Shown here: piece by piece, positions 12,137 to 22,466 of the stretch
How the letters are laid out: the number at the start of each line of letters is the position of its first letter
Numbering within the stretch: position 1 is the first letter of the stretch
Assembly (NCBI GenBank): GCA_001466705.2
Contig: LATX02000215.1
Coordinates: 124,001-188,000 of the forward strand
Length of the DNA stretch: 64,000 nucleotides
From: Moniliophthora roreri
Taxonomy: Eukaryota > Basidiomycota > Agaricomycetes > Agaricales > Marasmiaceae
Direction: 5' to 3'
Notes under the pieces: generated by a model
The model's database searches: none
Told to the model about the DNA's origin: nothing
What the model saw: only the letters and a program-made list of their open reading frames with translations
Program-made: the position numbers and the translations under genes

Positions 12137-13088
12137 TTCGGGCAAATTTGAATCAATCGATTAACTTCAACCATCATCTAGCAAAGTTTTTATACGCGTT
12201 TCATTAGGTTGTGGTTCGTTGATTCCAATTGCTGATTAATGGTCTTCCAATTCTCATTCAACTTTGTTCAGCCCCGTCAACGGCGCAAAACGGAATTGTG
12301 GAACCGTTTTTGACCGACAGAATTCTATGCGAATGTCATGGGATACGAAAACGCGAAGGACCTTCGCTCATGTGTGGAAGGTAAATATTTGATGTGCACA
12401 AGTTGAAGAGATTAGATGCTGACTGAAAGCGATTTGCTCGTTTTTGTACGCGCATCCTTTGTTTGTCTCCGACTCGAGTCCTCAGTTAATACCCGGCTCT
12501 GTGAGCGCAGGTTTTCATTCGGGTATCACGGAGTATTGGGTTCTGCCAGACTCGTTCATGGGATCCGAAAGGTATATATATTATACTGTCCCTGGGTGTG
12601 AGAAAGGAGGCAAGGCATACTCCCTTCGGTGCTGTATTTATCACATACTCAACCCAGTGTTTCAGGAATATCAAAATGAACGTCGCTGTTGCAGCAATAT
12701 GCTCACCCACATCGTATCTGGCATCATATGTCTTCTCTCGGGGACACACGTTCAGAGAAGCACCTCTAGACTCTTGCCCGAGCTTTCTGGATTACCGTCG
12801 AGACCAAGCAACGACCATCGAAACGCAGCAGAGGTTGGGGTATAGGAGCAAGCAGATAATATCCTCATCATCTATATTGATGCTTAAGGCGATTATAGAC
12901 GGTCATCGACGGACGCTGTCCGACTGTCCGACTGGGTACTGACTTGTTACCGGATTCCAACCGGGCTAAAGGTAATCTCCATTACTCTCAGTTACGTCGC
13001 AGACTTACTAACCGTCTAGTATAAAAGTCCTGCGCGATGTCCAAGTGGCCACACCTCCCGTCCTTTAGTCGGTCTGTACGCGGTAGCC
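12137..13088. other. Shared 5' flank between paralogs 2 and 3
   Basis: The region lies between two divergently transcribed cyclases, so it probably holds both promoters. The paralog-2 half repeats 6742-7560, including the recurring short-ORF block with ATG at 12676, where the frame runs on farther than in other copies. The paralog-3 half contains TATAAAAG at 13020-13027, about 60 nt before the paralog-3 ATG, a plausible TATA box. Confidence 0.5.
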
Positions 13089-14517
13089 ATGCGTCGTGTT
13101 CTGTTCCCTGCACAAGCCGCGTTACTCTTAACGCTAGTTTCAGCTAGCCCGGTCGTACCGCCATCGAAGCTTTCTGCACGGCAATTTAACTCTTCGGACA
13201 TCTACGCCAACTGGCCTTCATATGATCAGCTACCACTCGATCCGTCATACCCGACGAAAGCTGCTTGGGGAGTCTGGGTGGGTGTTACCATTTTTTCATC
13301 ATTTGCATGTATTTAACTCTCGTTATCAGGGCGCGAGCGATGAACTAGGTGCTCTCAATCATATTACAACCGACAACATCAAAGCAGCCAAGTCGGAAAT
13401 TGAACATGGAATTGCTATTAATCTCAACCTCGAATTGGACATACCGAACCCACCATTCGTCTCGAAGAGGCCACCAATGACCCATGGTCTGTTTCAAGCG
13501 TTGCTCCATCATGGTTAGGATAACTGATTGCATCTCTTCAACAGCTTTCCTCGCCATGGAGGGGTACCAAGACGATGTCATCACTTTGAATACTCAGGTA
13601 TCAACACAGTTCGACGGCCTGAGGCATTTCCCATATTCCACGGACAACAATATCTCCACCTATCAGTGCGTACTAATCTGTGCCTTACCGGCGCAAAACG
13701 TTTACCGTACCACGATAGATTCTATAACGATCTCATTACGTTCGATGACATATTTGGCGGACAATCCAAGACTCTAGGCATTCAGAGTACGTGATTTAGA
13801 CAGGTTTGAATTCGCGTTTGCTTATACTCGCGATAGACACGGCTCAGAAGGGTATCGCAGGCCGCGCTGTTTTATTAGACTGGGCTGGGTGGAAGGACTC
13901 TCGCGGTGAAGTGTATGATGCGTTCTCGGTGAGTTTCCTCCGTTACCGAACCACCCTTGTAGCTAACTAGACTTTTCTACTCAGAACGACCTTATAAATG
14001 TGTCTCAACTAGACGAGGTCATGTTGTGGCAAGGCGTTGACCCCGAAACCTTCATTCACCCAGGAGACTTCCTCATCGTTCGAACTGGTTTCACGAAGCA
14101 ATACAGTGCCCTTCCCGTTCACGAACAGAACGTCTTGCCATATGAAGGCAACGATGCAATTGGAATTGAGGCGTCGGAAGATACGTTGAGGTGGATCTGG
14201 GAGAAGAAAGTCGGTTTGGTAGGAGCGGATAACCCTGCCTTTGAGGTGTTGCCCAACACAGGTACCATTATTGGTGGACACGAGAGGAGTCTGCATCAGA
14301 TTTTCATAGCTGGTTGGGGGCTGAACATTGGTGTGTGCACTGTCACTATTGAGTTCTCTGGTACTAACTAGCATTTCGTGCAGTCGAGTTTCTGGATCTC
14401 GAAGGATTGACCGAGGAGTGTCATAAGCACGCCAAGTACTCTTTCTTCTTTACTATCCAGAACTTGAACATTGCAGGTGGTGTTGCTAGTCCACCGAATG
14501 CTCTGGCGATTCTGTAG
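13089..14517 (+). CDS. Secreted PF04199-type cyclase (paralog 3, divergent)
   Basis: CDS is join(13089..13277,13330..13486,13545..13665,13719..13786,13837..13928,13985..14330,14384..14517), 368 aa. It is the only cyclase of the main cluster on the + strand and the most different of the seven. The leader is longer (MRRVLFPAQAALLLTLVSAS), exon 6 has one extra codon, and the metal-motif segment reads STQFDGLRHF. Introns are GT-AG at the same positions and phases as the other copies, so all seven descend from one seven-exon ancestor. It may be the founding single copy or an older paralog; remnants of paralog-3-like genes at 7.6, 17.3 and 19.9 kb show that it too was duplicated, but the extra copies decayed. 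Confidence 0.9.
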
Positions 14518-15168
14518 ATCCTACAGATGCTGTGAAAATGTCAGAGATATTGTTATCTATCACGACTTACTTAATAGAATGAAGTTATCTGCGTCTCTAG
14601 GTTACGGGGCAACGAACGCGAAGTTGGCGAAGCTCGAAAATGATCCAAAAGATCCCAATTTTGTCTACAAAATGCCCACATTACACACGAGTACATATGC
14701 TAACTGAATATTGTACTCCTGGTTGACAAGTACGCCGATGCTACCCCAGAATCGAACTTGGTCCGTTCAAACGCAAAATCTCCCTCGCACAGGTTTCACG
14801 TTCTCGTTGCGCAAGTAGAATCCTTGATAGGGTTCCTATTAGGACCGATAAGTGCACCAATGACCGTCATGCGCTCAGATGGGCAACTTCTTCTGTTGGT
14901 TCTCTGCGACGGCTCAGCAACATCTGGAGCAGAGCTGCGTCGGTCCATTGCTTTGCCCACCACATATATGCATCACCTCATTATTGATGCCGACCCAAAC
15001 TGGTGCAACTCCGATTCAGGCAAAAGACGGGACGAGTAGAGAGACGCAGCACCCGGGCACTAAAACGCGCAGCTATGTGGACCAAGACGATATGGATGTA
15101 CATGCGAGTAGAAAATGAATACATCACTTTATTCATTCATCATCTCGACGTCCCATCTGCACCGCAGC
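14518..15168 (-). pseudogene. Truncated F-box C-terminal remnant plus spacer
   Basis: From about 14740 to 15010 the sequence matches the last ~250 bp of the intact F-box gene at 22467-24185 (same minus orientation) and about 200 bp of its 3' flank (14590-14735 resembles 22240-22400). Only the C-terminal end is left, with indels, so this is a truncated pseudogene. The likely explanation is that an F-box/cyclase arrangement was copied into the tandem array. Confidence 0.6.
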
Positions 15169-16573
15169 TCACAGGATCGCCAACGCGTTTGGCGGACTGG
15201 CAATGCCACGAACAATGTTTAAATTTTGGATCGTGAAGAAGAATGAGAACTTGTTCTTGGAGTGGCAGTCTTCCGCCAATTTCTCGAGGTCGAGGAATTC
15301 CACTACATACGCTATTAGCCGGCTTTGTCCATAACACAGCTATGTTGGATCACTCACCGATACTTAAACCCCATCCACCAAGGAAGATCTGGTGCAGATT
15401 TCTCATCTCTCCGTGTATGATCATGTTGTTGGGGAACACCTCGAAACCAGGGTTATCAGCGCCAACGACACTAGCCTTGCGTTTCCATATCCATTCGAGC
15501 GTCTCTTCCGATGCTTCGACGCCAATGGCGGCCAAGTCCCCGAATGGCAATATGTTCTGCTCATGTACAGGCAGGGCAGCATATTTCTTCATGAACCCGG
15601 TTCGAACGATAAGGAAGTCTCCTGGGTGGACGAATGTGTTAGGGTCAAGACCTTGCCAGGAGATGACTTGGTTAAGGTCGGAAGTGGGGATGCTGTAGTT
15701 CTACAGCGGGTTTTAGGAGGTGAAATCGATGGGGAAGAGAAGCTGACTACATACAGTGAAGGGATTATACTCTTCGCCTCGGGATTCTTTCCATCCCGCC
15801 CAATCGATAAGGACAGCACGACCAGCAATACCCTTTTGTGCAGCACCTAAACGAAGGATTAACATGGGGATACACACGCGCAGAAGGTCGAAAGTGTACT
15901 CTGAATTCCTAGGGCGTTGGTTCTGCTAGTGAAGATGTCATCGAATGAAATAAGGTCATTATAAAACCTGCCCCAAGGTCATCGATGGGTTACCGGGCTG
16001 AGGGTTGTTCAGAAAACGTACTGGTATGTGGATATATTTCCATCTGTCGAGTAGGGGAAATGCCTTAGACCATCGTATTGTGTAGACACCTGTGTGTTCA
16101 AGGAAATAACGTCGTCTTGATAGCCTTGGAATGCGATGAACGCTATGTCATTGACGACATCAGCAATGGTGGATATGGATCATATGTACACGTACCATGT
16201 GTCATTGCAGGTCTTGTGGGGATATATGGTGGATTGGGAATATCGAGCTCCAGGTTCAGGTTGATTGCAACACCATGCTCAATCTCAGCTTTCGCAGCTT
16301 TGATCGTCTCTGGGGTGATATGGTTGAGAGCACCAAGCTCATCGTCGGCTCCCTGTGAATAGTTCCTGGTCATCGAATCGATCATGTAGACCCCATAGAA
16401 TTGCGCACCCAAACACCCCATGCAGCTTTTGTCGGAAAAGACGGGTCGAGTGGGAGTTGGTCATAGGACGGCCAGTTGGCATAGATATCGGACGAATTGA
16501 ACTGGCGTGCTTGTAGCGGTATAGAGAGTGCGATAGTGGGGAGGATAGATGCCAGAATGATCCTGCCAATCAT
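15169..16573 (-). CDS. Secreted PF04199-type cyclase (paralog 4)
   Basis: CDS is complement(join(15169..15302,15358..15700,15755..15846,15900..15967,16022..16142,16196..16352,16409..16573)), 359 aa. It is the first of three cyclases in direct tandem (paralogs 4, 5, 6) with similar ~2.5 kb spacing and shared 5' flanks. Exon lengths equal those of paralogs 1 and 2. Exon 6 carries LPFGDLAAIGVEASEE and a NPGFEVFPNN segment otherwise found only in paralog 7 at 52.7 kb, so these two look closest despite the 36 kb between them. Donor of intron 1 is GTGCGC; all others are ordinary GT donors. Confidence 0.9.
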
Positions 16574-17258
16574 CTCGGGGGGAAAGTCGGGTCGACCAAT
16601 GTGCTTTGACTGCCATTTACCAGACCTTTATACATGTTCCAGGTGTTAGCTGTTATCCCCCATTGGGTTATACTTCGTCAATTCTGACAATGTACTTGAT
16701 TGTAACGTAACTCACTGATTAAGAGCCTCCCAACTTCCACCTAACTCTGTTTAGCTGCTTCTTCATTGACGGCGCAACACGGAACTGTAGAAAGCGGACC
16801 GGTTTGACTGACAGAAGAACTATGTGAATATCATAGGATACGAGAAGGTGATGGACCATGGACCATCTTCGCGCACGCAAGAGAGATGTTTTATGCAGTA
16901 GAAGAAATTAGACGCTGACTGAGAAGATTGTTTATTTTCACACGCGGCTCGGACGTATTTTGTTTGTCCGACTCAGGTTTCCAACGTCTCAGCAGTCCTC
17001 ATCATTGTCAATACCCAGAGTCGCGATATACATATACTATACTATCTTGGGTGTGAGAAAGGAGGTAAGCACAATACTTCCTTCAGTTCCACATTCATCT
17101 CATATATAACGCAATCTTTCAGGAGTATCAAGATGAACGCCACTCACGAGTCACCCGCATCGTATCTGGCATCACTTGTTGCTTCTCGAAGACACATGTT
17201 CAAGGAAGCATCTCTAGGATCTTACCTGAGCGTTCTAGACTACCATTGAAATATATTA
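16574..17258. other. 5' flank of paralog 4
   Basis: Shared with the flanks of paralogs 5 and 6. It contains the recurring + strand block with ATG at 17133 (frame reading MNATHESPASYLASLVASR and ending after LDYH). The stretch ...AAGATTGTTTATTTTCACACGC near 16925-16945 is the empty-site version of the MITE insertion at 19372-19619. Confidence 0.5.
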
Positions 17259-17520
17259 TTCTACGCATCGCCGGTGCAAAACGTTTACCGTGCCACGATA
17301 GATTTTATGACGGTCTCATCAGGTTCGATGATATATTTGGTGGACAATCCGAGACTGAAGGCATTCAGGATACGGGGTTTAGGCAGGCTTGAGTTCAGAG
17401 GGGTATTGTGGGCTACGCTGTTTTACTAGACTGGACTGGATGGAAGGACTCTCATGGTGAAGACTGACGCCTTTTTGGTGACTATCCTCGATTACCGGAA
17501 ACCGCGGAAACCACCCTTGT
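17259..17520 (+). pseudogene. Internal fragment of a paralog-3-like cyclase
   Basis: Matches exons 4 and 5 of paralog 3 (13680-13930), including the CAAAACGTTTACCGTGCCACGATAG acceptor region and the YGVLLDWTGWKDS-type segment, on the + strand. Frame is lost by indels and both gene ends are missing. The segment then runs into the 3' flank of paralog 5. Confidence 0.65.
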
Positions 17521-17590
17521 GTAGGAAACGAATACATCACTTTTATTCATTCATCATCTCAACGTTCATATCCTACATCCGCACCACAGC

Positions 17591-19008
17591 TCACAGAATC
17601 GCCATCGCATTCGGTGGACTGGCAATGCCGCCAACAATGTTCAAGTTTTGGATTGTGAAGAAGAATGAGAACTTGTTCTTGGAGTGACACTCTTCTGCCA
17701 ACTTTTCGAGGTCAAGAAATTCCACTGTATACACCGTTAGCCTTCTTCTTCCATAACACAGCTATGTCGAATCACTCACCGATACTCAAACCCCATCCAC
17801 CAAGGAAGATCTGGTGCAGACTTCGGGTCTCTCCGTGTATGATAGCGTTGAGGGGGGATACCTCGAAAGTAGGGTTGTCAGCACCAACAACGCTGACCTT
17901 GCGTTCCCAAATCCACTCGAGTGTCCCCTCCGAGTGTTCGATGCCAATAGCGGTCGAACCGCTGTACGGTAGCACATTCTGCTCATGTACAGGAAGGGCA
18001 GCATATTGCTTCATGAATCCGGTTCGGACGATAAGGAAGTCTCCTGGGTGGACGAATGTGCTGGGGTCAAGGCCTTGCCAGGAGATGACTTGGTCAAGGT
18101 CAGAAGTGGGGATGCGGTAGTTCTGCAGTAGTTTTTAGGAGGTGGAATTGATAGAGAAAGAAGGTTGGCAACGAACAGTGAAGGGGTCATACTCTTCGCC
18201 TCGGGACTCTTTCCATCCAGCCCAATCGATAAGAACGGCACGACCAGCAATACCCTTCTGTGCAGCCTCTAAGCGAAGGATTAACGTGGGGATACATACG
18301 CGCAGAAGGTCAAAAGCGTACTTTGAATTCCCAGGACATTGGATCTGCCACTAAAGATGTCGTCGAACGAAATGAGATCGTTGTAGAACCTGTCACAAAG
18401 TCATCAGTGGATTGCCGGGCTGAGAGGTATCCAGGATTCAGGAAACACACTGGTATGTGGATATATTTCCATCCGTCGAATAAGGTAAATGCCTTAGACC
18501 ATCATACTGTGTAGACACCTGTGTGTTCAAGGAAATAACGTCGTCTTGATAACCTTGGAATGCAATGAACGCTATGTCATCAATGATATCAGGATAACAG
18601 CACTGGTCGATATGGATCGGGTACACGTACTATGTGTCATTTCAGGTCTTGTAGGGAAGAATGGTGGATTGGGAATATCGAGCTCCAGGTTCAGGTTGAT
18701 TGCAACACCATGCTCAATCTCAGCTTTCGCGGCTTTGATCGTCTCTGGGGTGATATGGTTAAGAGCACCGAGCTCGTCATCGGCTCCCTGCGAGTAGTTC
18801 ATGGTCATTGAATGGATCAAGAAGACCGAATAGAGTTGCGTACCCAGACACCCCATGCAGCTTTTGTCGGAAAAGACGGGTTGAGTGGGAGTTGGTCATA
18901 GGACGGCCAGTTGGCATAGATGTCGGACGAGTTGAACTGGCGTGCCTGTAGCGGTCTAGAGAGGGCGACGGTGGGGAGAATAGATGCCAGAATGATCCTG
19001 TCAATCAT
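17591..19008 (-). CDS. Secreted PF04199-type cyclase (paralog 5)
   Basis: CDS is complement(join(17591..17724,17780..18122,18177..18268,18322..18389,18451..18571,18631..18787,18844..19008)), 359 aa. The frame is kept across all junctions. The exon 2/exon 3 junction codon has changed (exon 2 ends CATA rather than CATG, giving Thr at that site instead of Ala), and introns 2 and 3 are a few bases longer than in paralogs 1, 2 and 4. Exon 6 carries VLPYSGSTAIGIEHSEG, a variant shared mainly with paralog 6. The signal peptide is MIDRIILASILPTVALS. Confidence 0.88.
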
Positions 19009-19371
19009 CTCAGGGGGAAAGTTGGGTCGACCAATGTGCTTCGACTGCCATCTACCAGACCTTTATACGTGTTTCAGGTACCAGCTGCTATCCCCCATTG
19101 GGTCATACTTCATCAGTTCTGACAATGTACTTGATTGCAACGTAACTCACCAATGAAGAGTCTCCCAACTTCCACCTAATTCTGTTTAGCTGCTTCTTCT
19201 TCGACGGCGCGACACGGAACTGTAGAAAGCGGACCGGTTTGACTGACAGAAGAACTATGTGATTATCATGGGATACGAGAAGGTGATGGACCATCGAGCA
19301 TCTTCGTGCACGCAAGAGAGATATTTTGGATGCAGTAGAAGAAATTAGACGCTGGCTGAGAGGATTGTTTA

Positions 19372-19619
19372 CAGCCGCTGCCAAACTTATTTTAAGAAAA
19401 ATATTCCCATCACCGTGATGAATGCAAAGACCCCGGAAAAAAGTGAAATCCTCTGTTTCCTCGCTTGTTTTGTATCTCACATTATATGGAGCTCATCTGT
19501 ATCAAATGGGCTCAAGAATCAGTGAAAAGAAATATTTTTGTTGAGGGTGTTCATTCGACATCTACAATTTTCGCGCGCCCACGAACTCACTCCCTTCAAG
19601 TTTATTTTGGCCGCGACTG
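19372..19619. mobile_element. Tc1/mariner-type MITE (248 bp) with TA duplication
   Basis: The element interrupts a flank that is otherwise shared with paralog 4. Left end CAGCCGCTGCCAAA and right end TTTGGCCGCGACTG form imperfect terminal inverted repeats, flanked by TA (19370-19371 and 19620-19621). The uninterrupted version, GATTGTTTATTTTCACACG, is present near 16925-16945, which proves the insertion boundaries. It has no coding capacity, so it would depend on a transposase elsewhere. TA targets and CAG-starting ends are typical of the Tc1/mariner superfamily. Confidence 0.75.
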
Positions 19620-19899
19620 TATTTTCACACGCGGCTCGGACGCACTTTATCGGGCCCCCAGCGTCTCAGCAGTCCTCAGCTCATCGATATACATATACTA
19701 TAATATCTTGGGTGTGAGAAAGGAAGTAAGCACAATACTTCCTTCAGTGCCACGTTCATCTCATACATAACGCAATGTTTCAGGAATATCAAGATGAACG
19801 CCACTCACGAGTCGCCCGCATTGTATCTACCATCACCTGTTGCTTCTTGAAGACACATGTTCAAGGAAGCATCTCTAGACCCTTACATGAGCATTCTGG

Positions 19900-20160
19900 A
19901 TTGCCATTGAAATATATATTGATCTACGCATTGCCGACACAAAACGCTTACCGTGCCACGATAAATTCTATAGCGATCTCATCAGGTTCGATGATATATT
20001 TGGCGGATAATCCGAGACTGAAGGCATTGAGGATACGTGGCTTAGGCAGGCTTGAGCTCAGAAAGGTATCTCAGGCCGCGCTGTTTTACCAGACTGTGCT
20101 GGATGGAAGGACTTGCGGTGAGGACTATGACGCCTTTTTGGTGAGTATCCTCTTCATCGT
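19900..20160 (+). pseudogene. Second internal fragment of a paralog-3-like cyclase
   Basis: A sister of 17259-17520: it again covers exons 4 and 5 of paralog 3, on the + strand, with frame-breaking changes, and abuts the 3' end of a minus-strand cyclase (paralog 6). The same junction at two places shows that the truncated fragment was already present when the tandem unit was copied. Confidence 0.6.
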
Positions 20161-20193
20161 TTCAACGTCCATATTCTACACCTGCACCACAGC

Positions 20194-21607
20194 TCACAGG
20201 ATCGCCATCGCATTCGGTGGACTGGCAATGCCGCCAACAATGTTCAAATTCTGGATCGTGAAGAAGAACGAGAACTTGTTCTTGGAGTGACACTCTTCTG
20301 CCAATTTCTCGAGGTCGAGGAATTCCACTGTATACGCCATTAGTCTTCTTCTTCCGTACCAAAGCTATGCACTCACCGATACTCAAACCCCATCCACCAA
20401 GGAAGATTTGGTGCAGATTTCTCGTCTCTCCAAGTATAATAACGTTGAGGGGGGCTACCTCGAAAGTAGGATTATCAGCACCAACAACGCTGACCTTGTG
20501 TTTCCAAATCCACTCGAGTGTCTCCTCCGAGGGTTCAATGCCAATGGCAATCGAGCCGCTGTATGGTAGTACATTCTGCTCATGTACAGGAAGGGCAGCG
20601 TATTGCTTCATGTATCCAGTTCGGACGATAAGGAAGTCTCCTGGGTGGATGAACGTGTTAGGGTCAAGACCTTGCCAAGAGATGACTCGGTCGAGATCAG
20701 AAGTGAGGATGTTGTAGCTCTGCGGCGGTGTTTAGGAGGTGAAATCGACAGAGAAAGAAGGCTGGCAACGAACAGTGAAGGGGTCATACTCTTCGCCTCT
20801 GGATTCTTTCCACCCCGCCCAATCGATGAGGACAGTGCGACCAGCAATACCCTTTTGTGCGGCATCTAAACGAGGAATCAGCACAGTGATAAGCACACGC
20901 AGAAAGCCGATGGCGCACTCTGAATTCCCAAGACATTGGATCTGCCACTGAAGATGTCATCGAATGAAATGAGGTCGTTATAGAACCTGCCACAAGGTCA
21001 TCGGTGGGTTGCCTGGCTGAGAGGTATCCAGGAAACGCACTGATATGTGGATATATTTCCATCCGTCGAATAAGGTAAATGCCTTAGACCATCATATTGT
21101 GTAGACACCTGCGTGTTCAGTGAAATAATGTCGTCCTGATAACCCTGAAATGCAATGAATGCTATGTGATTGACGGCATCAGCAATTTGAAGGGCCGATA
21201 TAGATGATGGATACACGTACAGTGTATCATTGGAGGTCTGTTGGTCGAGAATGGTGGATTGGGTATATCGAGCTCCAGGTTCAGGTTGATTGCAACACCA
21301 TGCTCAATCTCAGCTTTCGCAGCTTTGATCGTCTCTGGGGTGATATGGTTAAGAGCACCCAACTGGTCGTCGGCTCCCTGTGAGTAGTTCATGGCTATTG
21401 AATGGATCAAGGAGACCGAATAAAGTTGCGTACCCAGACACCCCAAGCAGCTTTTGTCGGAAAAGACGGGTCGAGCGGGAGTTGGTCATAGGACGGCCAG
21501 TTGGCATAGACATCAGACGAATTGAACTGACGTGCCTGTAGCGGTTTGACTGGGCTAGAGCGGGCGATGGTGGAGAGAATAGATGCAACAATGAACCTGC
21601 CAACCAT
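20194..21607 (-). CDS. Secreted PF04199-type cyclase (paralog 6)
   Basis: CDS is complement(join(20194..20327,20377..20719,20774..20865,20919..20986,21041..21161,21221..21377,21434..21607)), 362 aa. The leader is three codons longer than in paralogs 1, 2, 4 and 5 (MVGRFIVASILSTIARSSPVKP), the same length as in paralog 7. The conserved MTH just before intron 2 is MIH here and the following junction codon encodes Ser. All introns are GT-AG and the frame is open throughout. Confidence 0.88.
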
Positions 21608-22466
21608 CTTGGGTCGATCGATGCGCTTCGATCGCCATCTATCAGATCTTTATACATGTTCCAGGTGTTAGCTGCTATCCCCCATTGGTTCGTTAATTCT
21701 GACAATTCACTTAATTGCAACGTAACTCACTGATCAAGGGTTTCCCACTTCATCAACAGCGACACGAAACTGTAGAAAGCGGACCGGTTTGACCGACAGA
21801 AGAACTATATGCGAATATCACAGGATACGAGAAGGTGATGGTCCATCTTCGCACGCGGAAGGGAGAGATTTTGCATGTAATAGAAGAGATTAGACGCTGA
21901 CTGACTCGAGCAAGAAGAGGGAATGTCGAAACGCGCGATTTGTTTTTTTCGCACGCGACTCGGACATGCTTTGTTTGTTCCGACTCAGGTCCTCAACAAT
22001 CCTCAGTTTATCATTGTCAATGCCCAGAGTCTCGATACACATATACTGTACCATCTTAGTGTGAGAAAGGAGCTAAGCACAGTGCTTCCTTTAGTGCCGC
22101 ATTCATCACATAAATAACGCAATATTTCAGGAATATCAAGATGGACGTCACTCACCCATGTCGTATCTGGCATCACCTGTTCTTTCTCGAGGACACATGT
22201 TCAAGGAAGCATCTCTGGACTCTATTCTGGATTGTTTACGTCTCCAATTCTGGGGCAACTAACGGTCAAGTTGGCGGCACTCAAAAATGGTTCAAATGAT
22301 CCCAGTTCTATTTACACCATGACCAACGTTACAGGATACGCGAGTACATACATGAGTACATATGCTGAATGAATATCGCACTCTGTATCCTTGACAGTTC
22401 TTCATAAATATCTAAAAGATAATCAACGATTGAAACGTCCAACAGCATGTTGAAAGTACGTCAATA
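21608..22466. other. 5' flank of paralog 6 and spacer to the F-box gene
   Basis: Starts with the same promoter-side sequence as paralogs 4 and 5, contains the fifth copy of the recurring short block (ATG at 22141, frame soon shifted), then unique sequence leading to the 3' end of the F-box gene. No gene is seen. Confidence 0.45.
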
